DNA of 64,000 nt from Acidovorax soli (lineage in GTDB: Bacteria > Pseudomonadota > Gammaproteobacteria > Burkholderiales > Burkholderiaceae_C): positions 62,001 to 126,000 of the forward strand of contig NZ_FNQJ01000002.1 in assembly GCF_900107605.1 (NCBI RefSeq), read 5' to 3'. Made by a program: the position numbers and the translations under genes. Of the stretch, positions 47,704 to 55,882 are shown piece after piece. The number at the start of each line of letters is the position of its first letter. The first letter of the stretch is position 1. The notes beneath the pieces are model-generated. The model was not told the DNA's origin and ran no database searches. It saw only the letters and a program-made list of their open reading frames with translations.

Positions 47704-48320
47704 GACTTGGCTCCTGCGGGTGGCTGTGCACCCTTTTGCGTGCCGTAGGCTGTGCCCCAGCCCCACACTTCGGCCCCCTTGCCGCGCTGCACCACGCGGT
47801 TGCGGAAGATGTCCGCCACCACATCGCCATCGCCGGCCAGCAGCGCCTTGGTCGAGCACATTTCGGCACAGGCGGGCAGCTTGCCTTCTGCCAGGCGGTT
47901 GCGCCCATATTTCTCGAACTCTGCCTGGCTGCCATTGGCCTCGGGGCCGCCGGCGCAGAAAGTGCATTTGTCCATCTTGCCGCGCACGCCGAACGTGCCT
48001 TGCGACGGAAACTGGGGGGCGCCAAACGGGCAGGCATAGCTGCAGTAACCGCAACCGATGCAGACATCCTTGTCGTGCAGCACCACACCTTCGTCGGTGC
48101 GGTAGAAGCAGTTCACGGGGCAGACAGCCATGCAGGGTGCATCGCTGCAGTGCATGCAGGCCACCGAGATGGATTTTTCGCCGGGGACGCCGTCGTTGAG
48201 CGTGACCACGCGACGGCGGTTCACGCCCCACGGTACCTCATGCTCGTTCTTGCAGGCGGTGACGCAGCCATTGCATTCGATGCAGCGCTCTGCATCGCAG
48301 ATGAATTTCATTCGTGCCAT
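47700..48320 (-). CDS. formate dehydrogenase iron-sulfur (beta) subunit
   Basis: The 206-residue electron-transfer subunit has four ferredoxin-like cysteine clusters: CIECNGCVTACKNEHEVPWG, CMHCSDAPCMAVCPVNCFY, CIGCGYCSYACPFG and KCTFC...CAEMC. It passes electrons from the molybdenum subunit to the cytochrome b. Unlike FdnH it has no C-terminal membrane anchor. It follows the alpha subunit gene by 29 bases. Confidence 0.94.
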   Translation of the reverse strand: MARMKFICDAERCIECNGCVTACKNEHEVPWGVNRRRVVTLNDGVPGEKSISVACMHCSDAPCMAVCPVNCFYRTDEGVVLHDKDVCIGCGYCSYACPFGAPQFPSQGTFGVRGKMDKCTFCAGGPEANGSQAEFEKYGRNRLAEGKLPACAEMCSTKALLAGDGDVVADIFRNRVVQRGKGAEVWGWGTAYGTQKGAQPPAGAKS

Positions 48321-48349
48321 TGTTCTGTCTCCTGATCAGTGCCGCGCGC

Positions 48350-51319
48350 TCACGCCCGTTCCACGTTGCAGATCGTGGTCTTGGTTTCCTGCATCATGGT
48401 CACGCTGTCATAGCCATAGGTGGTGGCCGTGTTCACTGCCTCGCCCCGCACGACGGGTGCGGCCCCCTTCGGGTAGTGCGCCAGCATGTCGACACCTTGC
48501 CACCGGCCAGAGAAGTGAAAGGGCATCCAGACCGTGTCGGGCGCAACGCGCTCGGTGACCAGCGCCTGCACATTCAGGCGCGCACCCGTAGGGGAACTCA
48601 GCCACACGCGCTCACCATTGCGGATACCCCGGTCGGCAGCCGTCTTGGGGTTGATTTCCACAAACGCCTCTTGCTGCAACTCGGCCAACCAGGGGTTGGA
48701 GCGGGTTTCCTCGCCGCCGCCTTCGTATTCGACCAGGCGGCCGGAAGTCAGGATGAGCGGGAATTTCTCGTAGACCTTGTCGGCCACGTTCTTGTCCTGC
48801 AGGGACTTGTAGAGCGTGGGCAGACGCCAGAAAGCCTTCTTGTCGTCGTGCGTGGGGTACTTGGCCACCAGGTCGGGACGCGTGCCGTAAATGGGCTCGC
48901 GGTGCTGCGGAATCGCATCGGGGAAATTCCACACCACGGCCCGGGCCTTGGCGTTGCCAAACGGATGGCAACCATGCTTCATGGCCACGCGGATGATGGC
49001 GCCCGTAGGGTCGGTCTTCCAGTTCTTGCCTTCGGCCTTGGCCTTCTCGGCGTCAGACAGGTCGTCCCACCAACCCAGCTTCTTGAGCAGCACATGGTCG
49101 AACTCGGGGTAGCCCGTGGTGATTTCCGCACCCAGCGAATGCGATCCGTCTTCGGCCAACAGGTTCTGGCCGTCCTTTTCGACACCGAAATTGGCGCGGA
49201 AGTTGCCGCCACCATCCATCACATGCTTGGAGGTGTCGTACAGATTGGACGAGCCTGGGTGCTTGAGTTCGGGCGTGCCATAGCAGGGCCAGGGCAAGCC
49301 AAAGTAGTCACCGGTGAAGTCGTAGCCGGTCTCCTTGTCCTTGCCGCCCTTGGCCTTGAGGGTTTTCACATCGAACACATGCATGTTCTTCATGTGGGCC
49401 TTCAGGCGCTCGGGGCTCTGGCCGGTGTAGCCAATGGTCCAGACACTGCGGTTGATCTCCCGCAGGATGTCCTCGGGCATGGGCTCGTCCATGCCCTTGA
49501 CCTTCTGCATCTTGTAATTCTTGGACAGCTCGTTGGCAAAACCGAGCTTTTCAGCGAACTGGTGCATGATCATGTGGTCGCTGCGACTCTCCCACAGCGG
49601 CTCGATCACTTTCTCGCGCCACTGCAACGAGCGGTTGGATGCCGTGCAGGAGCCACTCGTCTCGAACTGCGTAGCCGCCGGCAGAAGGTACACCGCGCGG
49701 TTGGGGTTGAGGTCTTCGGTTTTGCCGGGCATGGCCGCCATGGCAGCGGTGGCCGATGGGTAAGGGTCCACCACCACCAGCAGATCCAGCTTGTCCATGG
49801 CCCGCTTCATCTCCAGACCACGGGTCTGCGAATTGGGAGCATGGCCCCAATAGAACACGCCGCGCAGGTTGGAGTCCTGGTCGATCAGTTCATTTTTCTC
49901 CAGCACGCCGTCGATCCAGCGCGACACGGTGATGCCGTTCTTGGACATCATCGCGGGCGAGGCGTACTGCTTCTTGATCCATTCGAAATCCACACCCCAC
50001 ACGGCCGCGAAGTGCTTCCACGAGCCTTCGGCCAGGCCGTAGTAGCCGGGCAGTGAGTCGGGGTTGGGGCCCACGTCGGTGGCGCCCTGTACGTTGTCGT
50101 GGCCGCGGAAGATGTTGGTGCCACCACCGCTCTTGCCCACGTTGCCCAGTGCCAGCTGCAGGATGCACGAGGCGCGCACCATGGCATTGCCGATGCTGTG
50201 CTGTGTCTGGCCCATGCACCAGACGATGGTGCCAGGGTTGTTGTCGTGCAGCATCTTGGCGACCTTGAACATCTGGTCTTCCTTGACGCCGCAGGCCTCT
50301 TCCACCTTGTCGGGCGACCACTTGGCCAGCACATCCTCGCGCACCTTGTCCATGCCGTAGACACGGTCGTTGATGTACTTCTTGTCTTCCCAGCCGTTCT
50401 TGAAGATGTGGTACAGCAGGCCGAACAGGAAGGGGATGTCGGTGCCCGAGCGGATGCGCACATACTCGTCGGCCTTGGCCGCGGTGCGGGTGAAGCGCGG
50501 GTCCACCACGATCATCTTGCAGCCGGTTTCCTTGGCGTGCAGCATGTGCAGCATGCTCACCGGGTGGGCTTCGGCGGCGTTGGAGCCGATGTACAGAGCG
50601 ACCTTGCTGTTCTGCATGTCGTTGTACGAGTTGGTCATGGCGCCATAGCCCCATGTGTTGGCCACGCCCGCCACGGTGGTGGAGTGGCAAATGCGGGCCT
50701 GGTGGTCGCAATTGTTGGTGCCCCAGAAGCTCACGAACTTGCGCAGCAGATAGGCCTGCTCGTTGTTGTGCTTGGACGAGCCGATGAAGTACACGCTGTC
50801 AGGGCCGCTGGCCTTGCGCAGTTCCTGCATCTTGGCGGTGATTTCGTTCAGGGCCGTGTCCCAGCTGATGCGCTCGTACTTGCCGTTGACCAGCTTCATG
50901 GGGTAACGCAGGCGGTACTCGCCGTGGCCGTGTTCGCGCAGGGCCGCACCCTTGGCACAGTGCGCACCCAGGTTGATGGGCGAGTCGAACACCGGCTCCT
51001 GGCGTACCCACACGCCGTTTTCCACCACGGCGTCGACCGCACAGCCCACCGAACAGTGGGAGCAGACAGTGCGGCGCACTTCGATCTTGCTGTCGCCGAT
51101 GCCGACCTTGGCACCTTCGGCGGCGTTGGATTTCTTGACCAGCGTGAGCTGCGACGCGGCAATGCCGACGCCCACCCCCAGACCGGAGCGGCGCAGGAAC
51201 GAGCGGCGGTCCATGGTGGGCAGCGCCTGCGACAGGCCACGGCGCAGGCTGTGCACAAAAGGAGACGCCGAGGACGATGCGACCTGCGCGGCGTGGGAAG
51301 ACTTCTTGGTAAGCAACAT
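48350..51319 (-). CDS. respiratory formate dehydrogenase alpha subunit (Cys-type, Tat-exported)
   Basis: The 989-residue molybdopterin subunit oxidises formate to CO2. A twin-arginine signal (MDRRSFLRRSGLG) begins at residue 36 after a basic N-terminal extension, so the enzyme faces the periplasm. The 4Fe-4S motif uses Cys86, 89, 93 and 121. The catalytic residue is Cys211 in ARICHSTT, encoded by TGC at 50687-50689; it replaces the selenocysteine of E. coli FdnG, and His212 follows. The C-terminal half holds the MGD-binding domain (TRSNPWLAE, RLVEYEGGGEE). It is transcribed with the small Tat protein gene upstream and the beta, gamma and accessory genes downstream. Confidence 0.95.
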   Translation of the reverse strand: MLLTKKSSHAAQVASSSASPFVHSLRRGLSQALPTMDRRSFLRRSGLGVGVGIAASQLTLVKKSNAAEGAKVGIGDSKIEVRRTVCSHCSVGCAVDAVVENGVWVRQEPVFDSPINLGAHCAKGAALREHGHGEYRLRYPMKLVNGKYERISWDTALNEITAKMQELRKASGPDSVYFIGSSKHNNEQAYLLRKFVSFWGTNNCDHQARICHSTTVAGVANTWGYGAMTNSYNDMQNSKVALYIGSNAAEAHPVSMLHMLHAKETGCKMIVVDPRFTRTAAKADEYVRIRSGTDIPFLFGLLYHIFKNGWEDKKYINDRVYGMDKVREDVLAKWSPDKVEEACGVKEDQMFKVAKMLHDNNPGTIVWCMGQTQHSIGNAMVRASCILQLALGNVGKSGGGTNIFRGHDNVQGATDVGPNPDSLPGYYGLAEGSWKHFAAVWGVDFEWIKKQYASPAMMSKNGITVSRWIDGVLEKNELIDQDSNLRGVFYWGHAPNSQTRGLEMKRAMDKLDLLVVVDPYPSATAAMAAMPGKTEDLNPNRAVYLLPAATQFETSGSCTASNRSLQWREKVIEPLWESRSDHMIMHQFAEKLGFANELSKNYKMQKVKGMDEPMPEDILREINRSVWTIGYTGQSPERLKAHMKNMHVFDVKTLKAKGGKDKETGYDFTGDYFGLPWPCYGTPELKHPGSSNLYDTSKHVMDGGGNFRANFGVEKDGQNLLAEDGSHSLGAEITTGYPEFDHVLLKKLGWWDDLSDAEKAKAEGKNWKTDPTGAIIRVAMKHGCHPFGNAKARAVVWNFPDAIPQHREPIYGTRPDLVAKYPTHDDKKAFWRLPTLYKSLQDKNVADKVYEKFPLILTSGRLVEYEGGGEETRSNPWLAELQQEAFVEINPKTAADRGIRNGERVWLSSPTGARLNVQALVTERVAPDTVWMPFHFSGRWQGVDMLAHYPKGAAPVVRGEAVNTATTYGYDSVTMMQETKTTICNVERA

Positions 51320-51333
51320 GGTGCGCCCCGCTG

Positions 51334-51543
51334 TCAGAGTTGGGTGGTTTTGTAGTACTGCTTGACGTGGGCAGACAGGTGGTAGCCACCGCCCTTTTCA
51401 GGGGCCACGCGGGCAGGCTCGGACACCGTGGCGTCAGAGGGAATCACCTGGGGAAGCGCCACGACGGCTGCTGCTGCAGCCCCTACGGTGGCGGCACCGG
51501 AAAAGAAACTCCGGCGTGAGGAATGGGGCTGGCGGTTCTGCAT
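51334..51543 (-). CDS. small twin-arginine protein of formate dehydrogenase regions
   Basis: The 69-residue protein has a twin-arginine signal (SSRRSFFSGAATVGAAAAAV) and a short conserved C-terminus ending HLSAHVKQYYKTTQL. This matches the model I know as TIGR02811, small Tat-targeted proteins found only beside formate dehydrogenase genes. It lies 14 bases upstream of the alpha subunit gene. Its role is not established; it may chaperone export or be a small subunit. Confidence 0.88.
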   Translation of the reverse strand: MQNRQPHSSRRSFFSGAATVGAAAAAVVALPQVIPSDATVSEPARVAPEKGGGYHLSAHVKQYYKTTQL

Positions 51544-51691
51544 GCTTGTCTCCAGAATGGCTGGCAGCTATGAAACGGAATTCATACGAGTCTATGTCAG
51601 TGTGTAAAACCCTGCAATCGCGCTTTCCACCCCCCACTAATGCGCTCATCTTTTATAGCGTCCGCATCAGGGTTTCTGCGGACTCCAAGAC

Positions 51692-52321
51692 TCACTCCAG
51701 CATATCGAAGCCCTGGGCCTCCACCGCCACGAAAGCCCGCGTGAACTGGGCCAGTGCGGCATAAAACCGGGCCGCAGGCTGCCCCTGCAGGGCATCGCAC
51801 AACTGCAGGATCCAGGGTTGCAGATGTGTCGCAAAAAAATCACGTTGCGCCGTCAGGTTGCAGACAGCCATGTCGTCGCCCGCGATCAGGTAGCGCATCA
51901 CCTCGCACAGGTAGGCCACATGGTCTTCGGTTTCCGGCATCGCTTCTGTGCGCGCCAGGCCCAGCGCCGCCAGGTCGCTGCGCAAGCGCACCAGCGGCTT
52001 TTCGTTCAAGAATCCGCTCAGGTAGAGCGAACCATACAAGAACACCTCGGGCTTGCCCACACCGCCGAACAGGCGATCGAACTCTGCGGCAATGTCCGCA
52101 TCGCTGTGGGCCCGCGCGGCACCCACCAGCTGCTGCCAGGGCTCCTGCAGAAAGCCGCCCTCCATGGGGGCTTCGGTGACGGCCACGCGCAGCGCGGCCA
52201 GGGTTTCCGGCGTGGGCCTGGCGTAGTAGAGCTGCGCCAGCAGCCCATACACCTCGGCGCGCGCGGTTTCTTCGTCCAGCGCCGAGCTGCCGGCCGCGTT
52301 CAGGGAAAGGGAATCGCTCAC
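51692..52321 (-). CDS. TorD-family chaperone for the exported formate dehydrogenase
   Basis: The 209-residue all-helical protein resembles TorD/DmsD redox-enzyme maturation proteins: ARAEVYGLLAQLYYARPTPE, then FDRLFGGVGKPEVFLYGSLY and PETEDHVAYLCEVMRYLI with the family E-D-H segment. It should bind the Tat signal of the alpha subunit until cofactors are loaded. No ATG fits; a GTG at 52321 overlaps the upstream stop (GTGA) and gives MSDSLSLNAAGSSALDEE, so translation is coupled to the ferredoxin gene. Confidence 0.85.
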   Translation of the reverse strand: MSDSLSLNAAGSSALDEETARAEVYGLLAQLYYARPTPETLAALRVAVTEAPMEGGFLQEPWQQLVGAARAHSDADIAAEFDRLFGGVGKPEVFLYGSLYLSGFLNEKPLVRLRSDLAALGLARTEAMPETEDHVAYLCEVMRYLIAGDDMAVCNLTAQRDFFATHLQPWILQLCDALQGQPAARFYAALAQFTRAFVAVEAQGFDMLE

Positions 52322-54423
52322 AGATCGGTCACTTTCGTTTCGCTTTGGGAGGAATACAGATCGATCACGCGGCAGTCGCTGCACATCTTCAGCCGCTCCA
52401 GCGCCTCGCCCTGGAACATGGGGTGGCCCGACAGCTTGCCCAGCATGGCCTCGATGGCCTTGACGGTGCCAAAGGGCTTGCCGCAGCGCACGCAGGCCCA
52501 GGGCTTGGCTTCGTTGAGCACGCGCAGCTGCGCGCGCTCGGGCGTGAGCAGCAGGCGCGGCTGCAGGGTGATGGCGTTTTCGGGGCAGGTGGTGGCGCAC
52601 AGGCCACACTGCACGCAGTTCTTTTCAATGAAGCGCAGCTGCGGCAGCTGCGGGTTGTCCTGCAGCGCACTCGCCGGGCAGGCGCTCACGCAGCTCAGGC
52701 ACAAGGTGCAGCGGCCCTTGTTGACTTCGATGGTGCCCAGCAGCGATCCCACGGCCGGCAAGGCGATGGCCTCTGGGCGCTCTGCCACGGGCATCGGAGC
52801 CTGCTCGATGAGGTGGTCGAGCGCCATCTCCAGCGTGCTGCGCTTTTCCTGCGCCACCGCAAAACGTGCAGCCACGGCCGGGATCTTCTGGCGCGTCTGG
52901 CCCAGGGCCTGCAATGCGGCGTCCAGCTCGGTGGGGTGCGTGGCGCGCAGCAGCTGCACGTGCGTGCCGGTGTAGCCCAGCCCACGCAGAATGGCTTGCG
53001 CCACATCCATCTGTGCCTGAAGGCCATCGAGGTACTGCGGCGCCTCCTCCTGCGTCGTCAGCACCACCACCTGCGAGGCACCGTAGGCAATGGCGCTGAG
53101 CCACAGGTCCACGCCGGTGCTGGCCGTGTGCCACAGCGCCACCGGGATCACGTGGGCGGGCACGCCCTGCGCCAGTTTCAGTTGCGCCGCACGGCCCAGT
53201 TCTTCCACCAGCGCCTGGCCGCGCTCCTGGCTGTGCAGCAGCAGCACGGCGTCCTTGCCGCCTGCGGCGGTGTAGGTGGACAGCAGCGTCTTGAGCTTGG
53301 TGCCCTGCTCCGTGGCACTGGGGTAGGCATAGGTCAGCGCACCCGTGGGGCAGACGGTGGTGCAGGCGCCGCAGCCCACGCACAGGTTGGGGTTCACCTT
53401 GATTTGCTGGCGGCCCTTGTCACTGCTGATGGCCTCGGCCGAGCAGATGTCCACACAGGCGTTGCAGCCCACGGTTTCGTTGCGGCTGTGGGCGCAGAGC
53501 TTTTGTTTGTAGGCAAAGAATCGGGGCTTCTCGAATTCCCCCACCAGTTCGCGCAGTTGGAGCAGGGCCGACAGGTCGCGCCCATCCCAACGGAAATAGC
53601 CCTGCGGCAGCGCGTGCTGCAGGAAGGTGGGCGTGGCAGTGGCCGAGCGCAGGTCCAGCACCAGGTCAAAACGCTCGGTCTGCACGGCAGCGTCGCGCGT
53701 GAAGTCGATGGCACCGGCCACCTGGCACACCTTCACGCAGGCGCGGTGCGACTGGCAGGCGGCCATGTCGATCTGATAGTCGAGGCCAATGGCGTTCTCG
53801 GGACAGGCCGCCACGCAGGCATTGCAGCGCGTGCACAGGTCGAGGTCGATGGGGTTGTCGGCCTTCCATTGCAGCTCGAACGCGCCCAGCCAACCCGTGA
53901 GGCCCGTGATGCGCCCGCCCAGCACCGGAAAGCGCCGTGCCTGTGCGCCCCCGGCGTTGCCAGGGCCCTGCGTGAACAGGGTCACATCCAGCACGTCCGA
54001 CACCAGGGCTGCAGCCTGCTCGGCCTGGTCGAGCGGTCCGATGATGAGCAGGCGGCCCGTGCTCTTGTAGGTGACCGTGGGCACGGGCGGTGGATCAGGC
54101 AACCGGGCCGCCGCCAGCAGCGCTGCGATCTTGGGACTGGCCTTGGCGGCATCGCGGCTCCAGCCACCGGTTTCGCGGATGTTCACAAACCGGATGGGGG
54201 ACACCGCCCCCTCGGTCTGCTGGCCCAGGTCGCCAAACAGGCGCTGCTCTTGCGTGCAGGCCACCACCACATCGTCACCCGACTGGATGGCCTTCTGGAA
54301 GGCACCCGCATCGCGCCGGCACAGGGTGGAGTGGAGGGTCAGGTCTTCATGCAGCGCCGCGCCCAACGCCTTTGCGTTGAGGGGCATCGTCTGGTTGCAG
54401 TCGCAGAGGAGCGTCGTGGTCAT
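52318..54423 (-). CDS. multi-cluster 4Fe-4S protein of the formate dehydrogenase cluster
   Basis: This 701-residue cytoplasmic protein contains six cysteine clusters in three groups: CTRCNACVAACPENAIG and CQSHRACVKVCQVAGAI, then CNACVDICSAEAIS and CVGCGACTTVCPTGAL, then CTLCLSCVSACPASAL and CVQCGLCATTCPENAI, with a C-terminal CVRCG...CSDC pair. The N-terminus has LLCDCNQTMPL. Similar proteins sit beside formate dehydrogenases in Burkholderiales and Rhodobacterales, but their role, perhaps cofactor assembly or electron supply, is unknown. The start at 54423 lies inside the DUF3306 gene (77-base overlap). Confidence 0.85.
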   Translation of the reverse strand: MTTTLLCDCNQTMPLNAKALGAALHEDLTLHSTLCRRDAGAFQKAIQSGDDVVVACTQEQRLFGDLGQQTEGAVSPIRFVNIRETGGWSRDAAKASPKIAALLAAARLPDPPPVPTVTYKSTGRLLIIGPLDQAEQAAALVSDVLDVTLFTQGPGNAGGAQARRFPVLGGRITGLTGWLGAFELQWKADNPIDLDLCTRCNACVAACPENAIGLDYQIDMAACQSHRACVKVCQVAGAIDFTRDAAVQTERFDLVLDLRSATATPTFLQHALPQGYFRWDGRDLSALLQLRELVGEFEKPRFFAYKQKLCAHSRNETVGCNACVDICSAEAISSDKGRQQIKVNPNLCVGCGACTTVCPTGALTYAYPSATEQGTKLKTLLSTYTAAGGKDAVLLLHSQERGQALVEELGRAAQLKLAQGVPAHVIPVALWHTASTGVDLWLSAIAYGASQVVVLTTQEEAPQYLDGLQAQMDVAQAILRGLGYTGTHVQLLRATHPTELDAALQALGQTRQKIPAVAARFAVAQEKRSTLEMALDHLIEQAPMPVAERPEAIALPAVGSLLGTIEVNKGRCTLCLSCVSACPASALQDNPQLPQLRFIEKNCVQCGLCATTCPENAITLQPRLLLTPERAQLRVLNEAKPWACVRCGKPFGTVKAIEAMLGKLSGHPMFQGEALERLKMCSDCRVIDLYSSQSETKVTDL

Positions 54424-55105
54424 GTTCTGTGTGGCTGGCTGGCATGGCCACCGCATCCTGCGCGGAGTCGGTGGCCAGCGCAAGCTCGCTGGAGGGGCCG
54501 CTAGGAATAGCGTTGCAGACCCCGGACTGTGCCACGTCTGGAGAGGTTTGCCCCTCCGCATCATCCCGAGGCTGAGCAATGGCAGGGGCTATTGCATCTG
54601 CTTGCGTGTCTGCGATTGCCTCTGCGGTGGCGCCGTCCACCAACGCATCGGGCGATGCCTCGGCGTTGGCCTTCTTCTCATGGTCAAAGAAGCCCATCGC
54701 ATGGGCACTGGTCAACTTGCGCAGCATCCCGGCAGGCAGCGGATCGGGCTGTGTGTAATCGCCAACGTAAATATCGAGGCCATCCATCACATTGAAGTGC
54801 GGATCGGCAAACAACTTCTTCATGGCCAGGTTGCGCACTTCGGGCGAGACGGCACGGTCCACAAAGGGCTTGAAGTCAGAGGCGGGGGTGAGGGCCTCGG
54901 CATCCGACAAGGTGGGCGGTGGTGGCGCATCCGGGGTGGGGGCTGCGGGTACGGCGGTGGCTGCTCCAGCAGCAGCCGGAGCGGGCACGGGTGCGGGATT
55001 GGCCACCTGCGAGGCTGGCGCGGGCGGCGGCGGGTCCTGCACGGGCTTGCCCGCCAGCACATCCTGCTTGCGGCGCGACCAGCGTCCGAGAAATCCGTCA
55101 GCCAT
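54347..55105 (-). CDS. DUF3306-family protein of the formate dehydrogenase cluster
   Basis: The 252-residue protein begins MADGFLGRWSRRKQDVLAGK, the DUF3306 signature. A Pro/Ala-rich linker (about residues 25-75) leads to the conserved block DFKPFVDRAVSPEVRNLAMK and MDGLDIYVGDYTQPDPLPAG. The C-terminal 100 residues are Ala/Asp/His rich and probably disordered. The function is unknown; it is found with DUF3305 and formate dehydrogenase. The start at 55105 overlaps DUF3305 by eight bases, and an ATG eight codons upstream is an alternative. Confidence 0.85.
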   Translation of the reverse strand: MADGFLGRWSRRKQDVLAGKPVQDPPPPAPASQVANPAPVPAPAAAGAATAVPAAPTPDAPPPPTLSDAEALTPASDFKPFVDRAVSPEVRNLAMKKLFADPHFNVMDGLDIYVGDYTQPDPLPAGMLRKLTSAHAMGFFDHEKKANAEASPDALVDGATAEAIADTQADAIAPAIAQPRDDAEGQTSPDVAQSGVCNAIPSGPSSELALATDSAQDAVAMPASHTEHDHDAPLRLQPDDAPQRKGVGRGAA

Positions 55106-55655
55106 GGCCTCCTCCTCCACCGCCGCCACGCTGCTTTTCGGTGGTCACGGAGGCCGGATTACCAAACCGGTCCTGCAAGGAACGGAAGCTGTCGGGGCGC
55201 TTGCGGCGCTTGGGCTCGGGCTGGTAATGCTCGGCCACGAAGGCGCGCAGTGCCTCCACCACCTCGGGTGCCGCAGGCACCTGTTCCACCGTTTCCTGTG
55301 CGTCCAGCCAGCGGCCCGCGTCGTGGTAGCTCAGGCTCACTGCAACCGGGCGGGCCAGCGGAATCTCGCCGCTGCCGGGGTCTTCATCGCGGCGCCACAT
55401 CACAAACCAGCAGGGGGCTGGCGACGTGAGATTCAGGTGGTAGCCCTCGGCGTCGTCGCGGAACAGCTCCACGCGAAAGCCCGGGAACAGCCAGCGCTGC
55501 TCGCGCTCGTCCTGAAGGATCTGGCGCGGCTCGGTGCCAAAGGCGGGCTCATTGATCACCACCTCGGCCAGCGACCACCGCCAGGGCTGCCAGCGGTTGG
55601 CTATGTGCTCGCACCGCATGATCACGGCAACGTCGGTGTAGGGGCGCTCAGTCAT
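55098..55655 (-). CDS. DUF3305-family protein of the formate dehydrogenase cluster
   Basis: The 185-residue protein has the DUF3305 pattern: an N-terminal VAVIMRCEHIANRWQPWRW, then FRVELFRDDAEGYHLNL and CWFVMWRRDED, and a VSLSYHDAGRWLDAQETVEQ segment. The C-terminus is Lys/Arg then Gly rich (KQRGGGGGGGHG). It is probably cytoplasmic. It appears to be the first gene of the leftward accessory set (DUF3305, DUF3306, ferredoxin, TorD). Confidence 0.85.
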   Translation of the reverse strand: MTERPYTDVAVIMRCEHIANRWQPWRWSLAEVVINEPAFGTEPRQILQDEREQRWLFPGFRVELFRDDAEGYHLNLTSPAPCWFVMWRRDEDPGSGEIPLARPVAVSLSYHDAGRWLDAQETVEQVPAAPEVVEALRAFVAEHYQPEPKRRKRPDSFRSLQDRFGNPASVTTEKQRGGGGGGGHG

Positions 55656-55722
55656 GGGCGCAGACTTTACCCCGGCGCGCGGCCTGGGTCAGCACGGCCT
55701 GCAAAGCCCCTTGAGTGGCCTC

Positions 55723-55882
55723 AGAGGGTGTGAATGAATCCGGCGTGCCCGAGCAGGCCGCCAAAACGCGCCCGATCTAGACGCAAAGCGCAGCCATAGC
55801 TCGGGCTATGGCGAGCATTTGTAACGACGAGCGGGTGTGTTTTGGCGGGATGAGCGGGTATGGCGGGTTCGTTCACACCTTC
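55723..55882. repeat. hairpin repeat element after fdsA
   Basis: The outer arms are AGAGGGTGTGAA and TTCACACCTTCT, continued by GCCGCCAAAACGCGCCCG against CGGGTGTGTTTTGGCGG. The core is CGCAAAGCGCAGCCATAGC, a short loop, then GCTATGGCGAGCATTTGTAA, which on the opposite strand aligns with the core at 42197-42337. It fills most of the gap between the fdsA stop and the DUF3305 start and may end the fdsBA transcript. Confidence 0.78.

Noticed and set aside
48350-51319. Possible selenocysteine codon in the respiratory formate dehydrogenase
   Set aside because: The catalytic position (50687-50689 on the minus strand) is TGC, not TGA; the same holds for fdsA at 57563-57565.
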